A DNA stretch of 64,000 nucleotides, from NCBI GenBank assembly GCA_025928545.1, contig JAICJH010000021.1:1-64000 (forward strand), given 5' to 3'. Both the position numbers and the translations under genes were made by a program. The notes beneath the pieces are model-generated. The model searched no databases. It was not told where the DNA came from and saw only the letters and a list, made by a program, of their open reading frames with translations. Positions 1-7,963 of the stretch are shown here, in pieces. The stretch is from Bryobacteraceae bacterium (GTDB lineage Bacteria; Acidobacteriota; Terriglobia; Bryobacterales; Bryobacteraceae). How positions within the stretch are numbered: position 1 is the first letter of the stretch; each line of letters opens with the position of its first letter.

Positions 1-1730
1 AAGAGCTGATGGAGAATCAGAACGCCATCATCTTTATCGATGAGCTGCACACCCTGGTGGGCGCCGGCTCCGCTGAAGGCTCGCTGGACGCGGCCAACAT
101 TCTGAAGCCTGCCCTTTCACGCGGCGAGATTCAGTGCATCGGGGCAACCACCCCCGCTGAATTCCGTAAATCGATTGAAAAAGATCGCTCGCTGGAACGC
201 CGCTTCCAAGCCGTCAAAGTTCCGCCGCCATCGGAAGGCGATGCCGTCAAGATCATGTACGGCATCAAGGATCGCTACGAGAAGTTCCACGCGGTCAGCT
301 ATACCGACGAAGCGATCGAATCGTCCGTCTCGGCTTCCAACCGCTACATTCCGGACAGGTTCCTACCGGACAAGGCGATCGATCTGATCGATGAAGCGGG
401 CGCCCGGGTCAAACTGCGGCAGACAACTCTGCCAGCCGATCTGGCCGACATCCAGAAGCGTATCAAATTCATCGTGAATCGCATGGAAAACGCCATCGCG
501 AATCACGAATTCGAAAAGGCGCGTTTCTATTCTGACGAGGAGCGTAAAGAGCGCGAGAACATGCGCCAGCTCCGCGAGAAATACAACCTGGACGATACCT
601 CTACCGGCGTTGTCACCAAAGACGATATTGAGGAAGTAGTGGCCCGCTGGACCGGTGTGCCGATGACTTCCATCAAGGAAGAAGAGATTTCCAAGCTTCT
701 TCGGATTGAAGACGAACTACACAAGCGGGTAGTCAGCCAAGAGCGGGCGATTTCCGTTCTCGCGCGCGCCATTCGCCGGTCGCGAGCCGGCCTCAAAGCT
801 TCGAATCGCCCGGCAGGCTCGTTCCTGTTCCTGGGACCCACGGGCGTTGGCAAGACGGAAGTCGCGCGCGCTCTGGCGGCCTTCCTGCACGGCAGCGAAA
901 AGAATCTGATCCGCTTCGACATGTCGGAATACATGGAGAAGCACGCAGTCTCGAAGCTGATCGGTTCGCCTCCCGGCTATGTGGGTTATGAAGAAGGCGG
1001 TCAGCTCACCGAACGCGTGAAGCGCGCTCCTTACTCGATCATTCTCCTCGATGAAATCGAAAAGGCGCACCCGGATATCTTCAACATCCTGCTTCAGGTT
1101 TTTGAAGATGGACAATTGACAGACGGTTTGGGCAATCAGATCGACTTCAAGAACACCATCATCATCATGACCTCGAACATCGGGGCCCGGCTGCTCGAAA
1201 AGCGCGGGAACCTGGGCTTCTCCGCTCCTCAGGTGGAGGGTGCGGCTTCGAAGGTAGAGGATCAGGTTCGGGCGGAAGTGAAGCGCTCGTTCAATCCCGA
1301 ATTCCTGAACCGGCTGGATGACATAATTCTGTTCACGTCGCTGACGGACGCGGATCTGCTGAAGATCGTCGAATTGCTGGTCGGCACGATCAACAAGAAT
1401 CTGGAACAGAAGCAGATTACGATCCGCCTCGATCAGGACGCCTCGAAGTATATTCTCGAGAAAACCTGCGCGGACCGGAACTATGGGGCTCGTCCGTTGC
1501 GGCGCGCACTCCAGAAGTTCATTGAAGATCCGCTGTCGGAAGCGCTGATTCAGGGTAGTCTGCCGAGACCGGCCGATCTGGAGATCTATCTGGGTGAGAC
1601 CGGGCTTTACTACCGCATTCTGAATCCGGTAGCGACCGTCAAGGAGCCTATTCCGGCAGGCGCCGGTGGCGTCGCGGAAGCGGAGCCTGAACAGACTCCG
1701 GCCCCCGGCGTGCCTTTGTTTTCGTTCTAA
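1..1730 (+). CDS. clpC: ATP-dependent Clp protease ATPase subunit ClpC (5'-truncated by window edge)
   Basis: Hsp100 unfoldase that feeds substrates to the ClpP protease. The reading frame is open to the window start, so the N-terminal domain and first Walker A lie outside. Visible parts are the first-domain Walker B '[12 protein letters not shown]', a short linker with a UVR-like segment ('[16 protein letters not shown]'), the second-domain Walker A 'GPTGVGKTE', Walker B '[13 protein letters not shown]', and a C-terminal small domain. The linker is too short for the long ClpB coiled coil, which favours ClpC/ClpA. The gene ends at a strong hairpin terminator. The ATG listed in the ORF track is internal and is not the true start. 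Confidence 0.95.
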   Translation, partial: ELMENQNAIIFIDELHTLVGAGSAEGSLDAANILKPALSRGEIQCIGATTPAEFRKSIEKDRSLERRFQAVKVPPPSEGDAVKIMYGIKDRYEKFHAVSYTDEAIESSVSASNRYIPDRFLPDKAIDLIDEAGARVKLRQTTLPADLADIQKRIKFIVNRMENAIANHEFEKARFYSDEERKERENMRQLREKYNLDDTSTGVVTKDDIEEVVARWTGVPMTSIKEEEISKLLRIEDELHKRVVSQERAISVLARAIRRSRAGLKASNRPAGSFLFLGPTGVGKTEVARALAAFLHGSEKNLIRFDMSEYMEKHAVSKLIGSPPGYVGYEEGGQLTERVKRAPYSIILLDEIEKAHPDIFNILLQVFEDGQLTDGLGNQIDFKNTIIIMTSNIGARLLEKRGNLGFSAPQVEGAASKVEDQVRAEVKRSFNPEFLNRLDDIILFTSLTDADLLKIVELLVGTINKNLEQKQITIRLDQDASKYILEKTCADRNYGARPLRRALQKFIEDPLSEALIQGSLPRPADLEIYLGETGLYYRILNPVATVKEPIPAGAGGVAEAEPEQTPAPGVPLFSF

Positions 1731-1750
1731 GTCACTGTATTTGTTGACTA

Positions 1751-1790
1751 ATAGCCCGGACGGCGCATCCGTCCGGGCTATTGGTTTTTC
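1751..1790 (+). terminator. Rho-independent terminator after clpC
   Basis: A perfect GC-rich stem ('atagcccggac' pairing with 'gtccgggctat') with a 9-nt loop, followed by a T-rich tract, about 20 bases after the clpC stop codon. Confidence 0.9.
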
Positions 1791-1876
1791 GGATTACGCT
1801 TTGTTTTCAGAGGGCCGGGGCCGGGTCGGAAACCGGCTGGTTTGGACTGAATCCCGCAAGGCCTTTCAGAAGCCTC

Positions 1877-1906
1877 TTGACATTGGAATAACTCCAATAC
1901 TATCAT
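1877..1906 (+). promoter_or_regulatory. Sigma-70-type promoter with palindromic spacer, upstream of HU-type gene
   Basis: A consensus -35 'TTGACA' and a -10-like 'TATCAT' are separated by 18 bases. The spacer holds an inverted repeat 'ATTGGA-N5-TCCAAT' (1882-1898). The position between the clpC terminator and the next gene supports a real promoter. The palindrome could be a repressor or autoregulatory site; that role is inference. Confidence 0.65.
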
Positions 1907-1950
1907 CGGTTTGTCTGGTTTACGGCGTTCTGCGCCGAACTGGGGGACGC

Positions 1951-2220
1951 TTGATCAAGCTGGATATCATCAACGAAGTTGTGAATAAGACCGGAATCAC
2001 GAAAACCAAGGCCGAAATGGCTGTGGAAACGGTCTTCGGAAAGATGAAGCGGGCTCTCGAACAGGGTGACCGCATTGAACTTCGCGGTTTCGGCGTCTTC
2101 ACGGTGAAGCCCCGGAAGACCGGCATCGGACGCAATCCGCGAACCGGCGCCGAGGTTTCCATTCCTCCAGGCAAGGCCGTTCGCTTCAAACCGGGCAAGG
2201 AACTCCAGACGCTGCAATAG
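1951..2220 (+). CDS. HU/IHF-family nucleoid DNA-binding protein
   Basis: An 89-residue histone-like protein that bends DNA as a dimer. The sequence shows the HU/IHF fold: an N-terminal helical part ('DIINEVVNKTGITKTKAEMA') and the beta-arm signature 'GFGVFTVKPRKTGIGRNPRTG' region ending in a basic tail. The ORF track extends far upstream, but the family length fits a TTG start at 1951, preceded by a 'GGGGGAC' Shine-Dalgarno. The residues after the start (IKLDIINEV) match where HU proteins begin. It is closer to IHF-alpha-like/HupB-like proteins than to the second HU-type gene at 31 kb, so the genome probably has several paralogues. Confidence 0.9.
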   Translation: MIKLDIINEVVNKTGITKTKAEMAVETVFGKMKRALEQGDRIELRGFGVFTVKPRKTGIGRNPRTGAEVSIPPGKAVRFKPGKELQTLQ

Positions 2221-2234
2221 TTGCTGCCGCGTCG

Positions 2235-3272
2235 TTGGCCCGAAGACTCGTGTTTCCAGAAGATCCGATCGAGAACACGTCGGCCGCTGCCGCCCCTCCT
2301 GCCCCGGTGGCGCAGCAGCAGCGGCCAGATCTTCCCGTTTACTACTTCGAACCTCCCGCTCCGCATTTCGAATCCGAGCCCGAAGAGCATCATCCGAAGC
2401 GCGTGTGGCTCCACGTTCTGTTGTTCGTAGCGACCCTGTTCACCACAACGCTGGTGGGGGCTCACATGATGTTCAACTTCACGCATGATCTTCCGGTTTT
2501 CGATTTTGAACGCCTCAGCGACGTGTTCAGCATCGGCCTGCAGAGTCCGGCGGCGTTCATCAGCGGTTTACCGTTTTCTCTGACGCTGCTGACTATCCTG
2601 ATGGCGCATGAGATGGGGCATTACGTCGCGTGCCTCTGGTACAACGTGGATGCGACACTGCCTTTCTTCCTGCCGTCGCCGGTGCCTGGCACGGGAACGT
2701 TCGGCGCATTTATCCGCATCCGATCCCACATTCCAACAAAACGCGCCCTGTTCGATATCGGCGTTGCCGGACCTCTGGCGGGATTCGTGTTCCTGACCCC
2801 TGCTTTGCTGATTGGGCTGGCATATTCCCATGTCCTGCCCGGAATTGGCCATCGCGGGGCGTGGCAACTCGGCGTGCCCACGCTGCAACTGCTGGCGGAA
2901 AAGCTGGTCTTCCCCGGGGTTCGCTCGGTGGATATTTACCTGCACCCGATGGCGCGTGCAGCCTGGGTTGGGATGCTGGCCACCGCCATTAACCTGCTGC
3001 CGGCGGGGCAGCTCGACGGCGGACACATCGTCTATGCCCTGTTCGGCCGCGCGCACAAGTGGATCACCTGGGGTTTTATTGCCGCGCTGCTGCCGATGGG
3101 CTGGTTTTACTGGTATGGCTGGCTGATCTGGGCGGTGTTGCTGCTCGTTTTCGCGCGAAAGCATCCTGCGGTTTACGACTATACCGATATCGGCAAAGGC
3201 AGGATCCAGATCGGCGCCGTGGCTCTGGTGGTGTTTCTTCTCTGTTTCACGCTCTCGCCGGTAAACAATTGA
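2235..3272 (+). CDS. Site-2 protease family (M50) membrane zinc metalloprotease
   Basis: Intramembrane protease of about 345 residues. The cytoplasmic N-terminus is Pro/Ala-rich and is followed by about six membrane helices. The zinc-binding motif 'HEMGH' lies near residue 125 and the distal metal-ligand motif 'LDGGH' near residue 260, which together define the M50 family. No PDZ domain is evident, so this is the compact 'site-2 protease family' type rather than RseP. Targets cannot be read from sequence. The start is TTG 2235, with GTG 2250 as an alternative; neither has a clear Shine-Dalgarno. It lies 14 bases after the HU-type gene and 13 before a glycosyltransferase, so it is probably co-transcribed. 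Confidence 0.88.
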   Translation: MARRLVFPEDPIENTSAAAAPPAPVAQQQRPDLPVYYFEPPAPHFESEPEEHHPKRVWLHVLLFVATLFTTTLVGAHMMFNFTHDLPVFDFERLSDVFSIGLQSPAAFISGLPFSLTLLTILMAHEMGHYVACLWYNVDATLPFFLPSPVPGTGTFGAFIRIRSHIPTKRALFDIGVAGPLAGFVFLTPALLIGLAYSHVLPGIGHRGAWQLGVPTLQLLAEKLVFPGVRSVDIYLHPMARAAWVGMLATAINLLPAGQLDGGHIVYALFGRAHKWITWGFIAALLPMGWFYWYGWLIWAVLLLVFARKHPAVYDYTDIGKGRIQIGAVALVVFLLCFTLSPVNN

Positions 3273-3285
3273 TTCCGCCGCCCCA

Positions 3286-4038
3286 ATGAAGATCAGCGCC
3301 ACGATCGTCGCGTTCAATGAAGAACGTAACATCGCACGCGCGATTCGCAGCCTGCAACGAAGTGGCTGCGCAGACGAGGTTTTGGTTGTGGACAGCGGAT
3401 CTACCGACAAAACCCGCCAGATCGCGGCTGAACTCGGAGCCCGCGTCATTGAGGAACCGTGGCGAGGCTACGCCGCTCAAAAGAATTTCGCCGCTGCCAG
3501 CGCGGTCAATGACTGGATTCTTTCGATCGACGCCGATGAGGAACTCACGCCGGGCCTGGCCAGTGAAATCGCCGCGCTGAAAACGAAAAAACCGACCCAA
3601 TTCGATGGCTGGGCTATGCCGCGTCTGGCGAGATATCTTGGCCGCTGGATACGCCACAGCGGCTGGTATCCAGACCGCAAGGTGCGGCTTTACCACCGCG
3701 ACCGCGCGGCGTGGGAGGGCGAATATGTCCATGAGAGCGTGAGGGTTAATGGTGAGGCGGGGGAACTGCAAAATGACCTCCTGCACTACACGTGTGATTC
3801 GCTGTCCGAGCATCTCCGGACCCTGGACCGCTATACCTCTTTGGCTGCGCAGGAACTCGCTGCCAGCCGCAAACCCGTTCCCTTCCATCGGCTGATCGCG
3901 GATCCGCCATGGACGTTTTTGCGCTCCTACGTGGTCCAGCGCGGATTCCTCGACGGCGCACACGGATTTCTGATTGCGGCGATGGCGGGCTTTTATACGT
4001 TCACGAAATACGCGAAGGCGCGGGAAACCCGCCGATGA
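3286..4038 (+). CDS. Family 2 glycosyltransferase (WaaE/KdtX-like)
   Basis: A 250-residue GT-A glycosyltransferase. The N-terminus 'MKISATIVAFNEERNI' is typical of GT2, 'VVDSGSTDKT' is the nucleotide-sugar loop, and 'SIDADEEL' supplies the DxD-like metal motif near residue 82. Overall layout and length resemble LPS core glucosyltransferases of the WaaE/KdtX group, so a role in surface glycan synthesis at the inner membrane is likely. The donor and acceptor sugars are not predictable. It overlaps the next glycosyltransferase by ATGA, showing translational coupling. Confidence 0.88.
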   Translation: MKISATIVAFNEERNIARAIRSLQRSGCADEVLVVDSGSTDKTRQIAAELGARVIEEPWRGYAAQKNFAAASAVNDWILSIDADEELTPGLASEIAALKTKKPTQFDGWAMPRLARYLGRWIRHSGWYPDRKVRLYHRDRAAWEGEYVHESVRVNGEAGELQNDLLHYTCDSLSEHLRTLDRYTSLAAQELAASRKPVPFHRLIADPPWTFLRSYVVQRGFLDGAHGFLIAAMAGFYTFTKYAKARETRR

Positions 4039-4925
4039 AGATCCTGCATCTGGATAGCGGCAGCGAAATGCGCGGGGGGCAATGGCAGGTGCTTCGTCTG
4101 CACCAAAGTCTGGTCGAGGCCGGGCATCACTCACTCCTGCTTGCCCGGGCTTCCGGGCAGCTGCTGGGCATTGCGGCAGAACGTGGCTTGCCAGTGGAAG
4201 CTCTTCGCCCGGTGCGGCTGGCGGCGCTGTCCCGTGAATTCGATCTGATCCATGCCCATGACGCACGGACGCACACGTTCGTCGCTTTGCTACCGAAGTG
4301 CCCGTCGGTTGTTTCGCGCCGCGTGGCATTCCCGCCGGGGGACACTGCGGCTTCGAAGTGGAAGTATCGGCAACCTCGAAGATTCCTTGCTGTGTCACGG
4401 TTTGTTGCCCAGACCCTGATCCAGGCCGGAAGCGACGCTTCGCGTGTGGATGTCGTCTATGATGGCGTGGATATCCCAGCGCACCAGGCACACGGAAAGG
4501 CAATCCTGACGCCGTTTACCGAAGATCCGGCCAAGGGCATGGCGCTGGCGGAGGAGGCCGCGGCTTTAGCGGGTGTGCCGCTGGTGCGGTCGACGAACCT
4601 CGAGCGCGACCTGCCCAACGCCGAAACCATGCTCTATCTGACACAATCGGAAGGCTTGGGATCGGGCATCCTGTTGGCGATGGCACACGGTGTCACTGTG
4701 ATCGCCAGCAGGGTCGGCGGTATTCCGGAACTGATCGAGAACGGCGTGAACGGCATCCTTTTACAAAACGAACCCGTTGCTGTGGCAAATACGCTGCGCA
4801 GCCTTAGCCCTGAGCTGTGTTGCCGGCTGGGCGCCGCTGCCCGGGAAACTGTTCGCAGCCGTTTTACTGTGCACCATATGGTTCAGGCGACTCTGGCGTC
4901 GTATGGGAAGGCGCTGAATGATTGA
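4035..4925 (+). CDS. Short glycosyltransferase family 4-like protein
   Basis: A GT-B glycosyltransferase starting at ATG 4035, which overlaps the previous stop; the track start at 3909 is too early. The N-terminal 'LDSGSEMRGGQWQVL' and the C-terminal donor-site stretch 'SEGLGSGILLAMAHG' with 'ASRVGGIPELI' are GT4 hallmarks. At about 296 residues it is shorter than usual GT4 enzymes (350-400). The segment linking the two Rossmann lobes, which normally carries a 'GRL..KG' phosphate-binding motif, looks reduced to 'TPFTEDPAKGM'. It may still be active. It sits between a GT2 gene and prepilin peptidase and overlaps both. Confidence 0.78.
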   Translation: MKILHLDSGSEMRGGQWQVLRLHQSLVEAGHHSLLLARASGQLLGIAAERGLPVEALRPVRLAALSREFDLIHAHDARTHTFVALLPKCPSVVSRRVAFPPGDTAASKWKYRQPRRFLAVSRFVAQTLIQAGSDASRVDVVYDGVDIPAHQAHGKAILTPFTEDPAKGMALAEEAAALAGVPLVRSTNLERDLPNAETMLYLTQSEGLGSGILLAMAHGVTVIASRVGGIPELIENGVNGILLQNEPVAVANTLRSLSPELCCRLGAAARETVRSRFTVHHMVQATLASYGKALND

Positions 4926-5742
4926 GCTTCTGGCTGGCCTGTTTGGATTGCTGATTGGAAGCTTCCTTAACGTTTGCATCTATCGGTGGACGCGCGATCT
5001 CTCGGTGGTCAAGCCGCGCTCCGCCTGCCCGGGCTGCAACCGGATGATCGCCTGGTACGACAACATTCCGATCCTCAGCTATGTTTTGCTGCGAGGCCGC
5101 TGCCGCAACTGCGGGGTTTCGATTTCATGGACATACCCCGCCGTCGAGCTGCTGACCGCTGTATTCTTCGCCTATTTCGTGGCAATCGAGGGCCTGAATC
5201 TCTCGGCGGCAAAAGACTGTCTGTTCGCGGCGATTATGATCGGTCTGATCTTCAGCGATCTCGATACCCGCCTGCTACCGGATGAGTTCACCATCGGCGG
5301 CTTCTTCGCCGGACTGGCACTGGCGTTCTTCGTACCGCTTCCGCCGACGTTGTTCGCGCTCGCAATGGACATGACGGGACACCATATGGGACTTCGGGCG
5401 ACCTCCGCGGGTGAGGCGCTTACCGGCGCTCTGATTCCCGCGGGAGCAATGTGGCTGCTGGGCTGGATCTTCGAAAAGCTTCGCGACAAGGAATACCTGG
5501 GGTTCGGAGACGTGAAGATGATCGCCATGATGGGTGCATTTCTCGGGTTGAGCGGCGTCATCGTGACGCTGCTGTTCGGTTCCCTGCTCGGCTCAATCGG
5601 CGGTTACGCCTGGCTGAAGTTAACCCGCAAAGATCCGGCGACGTATTATCTGCCATTCGCCACGTTCCTCGGCGCTGGTGCACTGATCGTGGTGGCAGCT
5701 CACGGCGGCATCACCGCATGGTACGAACAACTACTGCGATGA
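4918..5742 (+). CDS. pilD: Prepilin peptidase / N-methyltransferase (A24, PilD-type)
   Basis: Membrane aspartic protease that cleaves type IV prepilins or type II secretion pseudopilins and methylates the new N-terminus. The 274 residues show the N-terminal methylase segment 'GSFLNVCIYRW', paired zinc-finger cysteines ('CPGC' and 'CRNC'), and the two catalytic aspartate motifs 'DLDTRLLPD' and 'GFGDVKM'. About seven to eight membrane helices follow. It overlaps the preceding glycosyltransferase by 8 bases. No pilin or secretion genes are next to it, so substrates are encoded elsewhere. Confidence 0.95.
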   Translation: MIELLAGLFGLLIGSFLNVCIYRWTRDLSVVKPRSACPGCNRMIAWYDNIPILSYVLLRGRCRNCGVSISWTYPAVELLTAVFFAYFVAIEGLNLSAAKDCLFAAIMIGLIFSDLDTRLLPDEFTIGGFFAGLALAFFVPLPPTLFALAMDMTGHHMGLRATSAGEALTGALIPAGAMWLLGWIFEKLRDKEYLGFGDVKMIAMMGAFLGLSGVIVTLLFGSLLGSIGGYAWLKLTRKDPATYYLPFATFLGAGALIVVAAHGGITAWYEQLLR

Positions 5743-5812
5743 TTGTTGGCAAGCTGGACGAATGCCCTGTAATCTTAAGAACGGATGTCCATTCCCGCGT
5801 TGATGGCTGAAA

Positions 5813-6412
5813 ATGCTGGTTGAGTTCGAACTGCTGCAACAGGCCCAGCGGGGCGATGCCGCCGCGTTTAACCAGGTCGTCACGGCGTATCGGCGGCGTA
5901 TTCTGGGTACCATCTCTCGCCTGATTGGACGGCCTGAGGACGTGGAAGATGTTGCGCAGGAGGTCTTCCTTCGTCTATATTTCTCGCTCGACCAGTTGCG
6001 AACGCCGGAAGTTTTCGAACCCTGGCTTTACCGTCTGACAGTAAATGCGTCTTACGACTACCTCCGGAAGAGCAAGCGCCGGCCGGAATCCCGAATGTCG
6101 GATCTGTCCGAACAACAGGTGATGATGGCGGATGCGGCGGCTGGCTCCAAGGCTCAGACGGAGGAGGGGGAGAAGCATCGGGTGCGCGATACGGTCAACA
6201 GCCTGCTGGCGTCGGTTTCGGAAGAAGACCGTATCTTATTGACCTTGAAGGAAGTAGAGGGACTATCGCTGAAGGAATTGGAGGGGATCTATCACGTCAG
6301 TGAGAATTCTCTCAAAGTTCGGCTGTTTCGTGCCCGTCAGAGAGTATTAAAAAATGTGAAGGGAGTAACCAAGCGAAGGGAAGAAAGCGCCTCTTCTGGT
6401 GAAGGATTGTAA
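5813..6412 (+). CDS. ECF-type RNA polymerase sigma factor
   Basis: A 199-residue group IV sigma factor. Region 2 is clear ('VEDVAQEVFLRLYFSLDQL' through 'RLTVNASYDYLRK') and region 4 carries the helix-turn-helix 'GLSLKELEGIYHVSENSLK'. The linker is Gln/Ala-rich. It is followed by two small genes for single-span proteins, the usual context of an extracytoplasmic stress sigma factor with its regulator. No promoter matching an ECF consensus could be called with certainty, so autoregulation is only likely. Confidence 0.92.
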   Translation: MLVEFELLQQAQRGDAAAFNQVVTAYRRRILGTISRLIGRPEDVEDVAQEVFLRLYFSLDQLRTPEVFEPWLYRLTVNASYDYLRKSKRRPESRMSDLSEQQVMMADAAAGSKAQTEEGEKHRVRDTVNSLLASVSEEDRILLTLKEVEGLSLKELEGIYHVSENSLKVRLFRARQRVLKNVKGVTKRREESASSGEGL

Positions 6413-6488
6413 AAGAAGGTAAGATGAGATTTGCGCCGGGCCTTCCGGTGTCTCTCATGGCGCTATCTGCCTGTACGTTGATGCTTAT

Positions 6489-6827
6489 ATGGAAAATCGC
6501 AATTTGAACGACCCCGAACTCCAGCTGGAAAGTCTGTTTAACGCCTACCGGGAGGTCTGCCCCGATCCCGAGCCCTCCGTGAATTTTATGCCGGAGATGT
6601 GGTCTAAGATTGAGGCTCGCCAAAATTCCAGCACCGTTTTCAATCGCTTCGCCAAGGCCCTGGTGACCGCCGCTCTGGGCGCTTCGGTCGTCATGGGGCT
6701 CCTGTCAGCTTCCTATAACCAGACCGCCGCTTCGTCGGAAGCAACCTATCTGCAGGCTCTGACCGCGGATCATGTGTTGGATATGGAACCGCTGCAGGTC
6801 GAGCGAATTTCCGAACTGGAGCAATAG
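6489..6827 (+). CDS. Small single-span membrane protein, candidate anti-sigma factor
   Basis: A 112-residue protein with an N-terminal cytoplasmic part of about 60 residues, one membrane helix ('ALVTAALGASVVMGLLSAS') and a short periplasmic tail. It follows an ECF sigma factor gene by 76 bases, and that placement and topology fit an anti-sigma factor. It lacks the HxxxCxxC zinc signature of ZAS anti-sigma domains, so the call rests on context. It is six bases from the next gene, so the two are probably translated together. Confidence 0.55.
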   Translation: MENRNLNDPELQLESLFNAYREVCPDPEPSVNFMPEMWSKIEARQNSSTVFNRFAKALVTAALGASVVMGLLSASYNQTAASSEATYLQALTADHVLDMEPLQVERISELEQ

Positions 6828-6833
6828 GATCGC

Positions 6834-7280
6834 ATGCCCCGCACACGGCTGTCAGCCATCTTCTATCTGGTACTGGTTTTTGCAAGTGGAATCCTCGTAG
6901 GTGTCGCTTCTACGCGACTCTATGCGGTGAAGGCGTCGGTGGCACCCGCGGCCGCGGCACCCCGGACTATGGCGGAATTGACCACGCGTTATGCGGAACA
7001 AATGCGCCAGAAAGTCGGAGTGAACGACGAGCAGGTGGCCGCGGTCACCAGAATCCTGGCGGATACAAAGAAGAAGTATGACGATCTTCGCCGCGAACAG
7101 CGTCCGATGCGGGATAAGATCCAGCAGGAGCAGGTTGACGCAATCCGGGCCATTTTGACAGACGAACAGAAGCCGGCATACGAGGCCTGGCGCGCGGAGC
7201 GGAAGGCTCAGCAGGCACAGAAGCTGAACCGGTCCAAAACGGCCGAAGCTGCAACGGGAAGCACCGCTCCGGGCAAGTAA
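6834..7280 (+). CDS. CpxP/Spy-like periplasmic helical protein with N-terminal anchor
   Basis: A 148-residue protein with an uncleaved or signal-type helix ('FYLVLVFASGILVGVAS'), then a helical, highly charged domain containing 'VNDEQVAAVTRILADTKKK' and 'AILTDEQKPAYEAWRAER'. The 'LTDEQ' and 'ILTDEQK' phrases are typical of heavy-metal-sensor/CpxP/Spy-type periplasmic chaperone domains (LTxxQ motif). Third gene after an ECF sigma factor, so a periplasmic sensing or stress-buffering role is plausible. The exact function is not shown by the sequence. It ends just before a bidirectional terminator. Confidence 0.65.
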   Translation: MPRTRLSAIFYLVLVFASGILVGVASTRLYAVKASVAPAAAAPRTMAELTTRYAEQMRQKVGVNDEQVAAVTRILADTKKKYDDLRREQRPMRDKIQQEQVDAIRAILTDEQKPAYEAWRAERKAQQAQKLNRSKTAEAATGSTAPGK

Positions 7281-7301
7281 CTGTCAGTCGACTCAATAAC
7301 T

Positions 7302-7340
7302 AAAAGGGCGGCTTCCCTCGTCGGGAGCCGCCCTTTTTTC
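7302..7340. terminator. Bidirectional terminator between sigma-factor operon and rpmE
   Basis: The stem 'gggcggcttccc' / 'gggagccgccc' with a 5-nt loop is flanked by A-rich and T-rich runs (aaaa / tttttt). It can terminate both the rightward cluster and the leftward rpmE. Confidence 0.9.
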
Positions 7341-7358
7341 ATTTCTGTTTGAAGCCGA

Positions 7359-7595
7359 TTATTTGGAAGCCAGACTTGCCGCCTTTTCAGCGCGCTGCGT
7401 CTTGTACTTCCTTTCAAACTTATCGACGCGCCCGGCGGTATCGATCAGCTTCTGCTTACCCGTAAAGAAGGGGTGGCAGTTCGAGCAGATTTCAACACGG
7501 ATGTCGGTCTTGTTCGTCGTTCTGGTGCGGAACGTATGTCCGCACGCGCAGACTACGTTCACCTCATTGTATGCGGGGTGGATTCCAGCTTTCAT
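7359..7595 (-). CDS. rpmE: Ribosomal protein bL31 (zinc-binding form)
   Basis: A 78-residue large-subunit ribosomal protein. It begins '[20 protein letters not shown]', has the second cysteine pair in '[14 protein letters not shown]', and therefore retains the zinc-binding CxC...CxxC set of the C+ type. The C-terminus is basic and Ala/Lys-rich, slightly longer than in E. coli. A 'GAGG' Shine-Dalgarno precedes the ATG at 7595. Confidence 0.97.
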   Translation of the reverse strand: MKAGIHPAYNEVNVVCACGHTFRTRTTNKTDIRVEICSNCHPFFTGKQKLIDTAGRVDKFERKYKTQRAEKAASLASK

Positions 7596-7654
7596 GGCTA
7601 TACCTCAGGAAACTTTCTTGGGAAACTCCATGTTACCACACCGCCCGAAAGTGA

Positions 7655-7692
7655 CGAACCCCTGCAGGCCCGTCAGAGCTTGCAGGGGTTCG
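7655..7692 (-). terminator. Hairpin closing a small unannotated leftward transcription unit
   Basis: A perfect 12-bp stem ('cgaacccctgca' / 'tgcaggggttcg') with a 14-nt loop lies two bases after the TAA of the 42-residue frame described below. There is no strong U-tract, so it may terminate weakly, stabilise the 3' end, or separate this unit from rpmE. Confidence 0.6.
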
Positions 7693-7693
7693 A

Positions 7694-7822
7694 TTAGCCT
7701 TTTGAACTGGAGGCAGTTACAGCGTCCGCGACGAAGCAACCGGTCCACAGGAAGATGGTTCCGTCACTGAGAACGAAACCTGCAACATTGTCAACGGTCG
7801 ATTCAGCATTCGGCCACCTCAC
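7694..7822 (-). CDS. Candidate 42-aa small protein overlapping a leader mini-ORF
   Basis: This frame is too short for the ORF track. It reads from GTG 7822 to TAA 7694 and contains the protein-like stretch 'VLSDGTIFLWTGCFVADAV'. It starts inside, and out of frame with, the 13-codon mini-ORF at 7803-7844, and it ends directly at a 12-bp hairpin. It has no Shine-Dalgarno of its own at normal distance. Translation would therefore depend on coupling to, or frameshifting from, the mini-ORF, or on reinitiation. I do not recognise the protein. The case rests on the fit between promoter, leader, frame and hairpin. Confidence 0.4.
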   Translation of the reverse strand: MRWPNAESTVDNVAGFVLSDGTIFLWTGCFVADAVTASSSKG

Positions 7823-7844
7823 GCGGTCTACTACAGGAACTCAT
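7803..7844 (-). CDS. 13-codon leader peptide with very strong Shine-Dalgarno
   Basis: A mini-ORF reading MSSCSRPREVAEC then TGA, preceded by 'AAGGAGGTGG' (7854-7863), a near-full anti-Shine-Dalgarno complement 12 bases before the ATG. 'GAGGTGGYC' occurs twice, once in the Shine-Dalgarno region and once inside the mini-ORF. It lies downstream of a consensus promoter. The combination is far stronger than expected by chance for an intergenic spacer. Function is unknown; it could be a leader peptide controlling the overlapping 42-aa frame or the product itself. Confidence 0.5.
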   Translation of the reverse strand: MSSCSRPREVAEC

Positions 7845-7879
7845 TTTTCTGGACCACCTCCTTCTTCAGTGATACCTCC

Positions 7880-7908
7880 AAAGTACGCCTGATTTTTCGC
7901 GTTGTCAA
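7880..7908 (-). promoter_or_regulatory. Consensus sigma-70 promoter of the small leftward unit
   Basis: On the minus strand, -35 'TTGACA' and -10 'TACTTT' are separated by exactly 17 bases, about 36 bases upstream of the mini-ORF start codon. The -35 side is A/T-rich ('CGTTTTTTGTTG'). This places transcription across the mini-ORFs towards rpmE. Confidence 0.7.
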
Positions 7909-7963
7909 CAACAAAAAACGCACAAAATGGTTTGTTAGAAAACGTCATTTTAAGGGTTGCAAA

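Noticed and set aside
3247-4503. 418-aa minus-strand ORF over the two glycosyltransferases
   Set aside because: Antisense to clear GT2/GT4 genes; Arg/Pro/Ala-rich low-quality translation.
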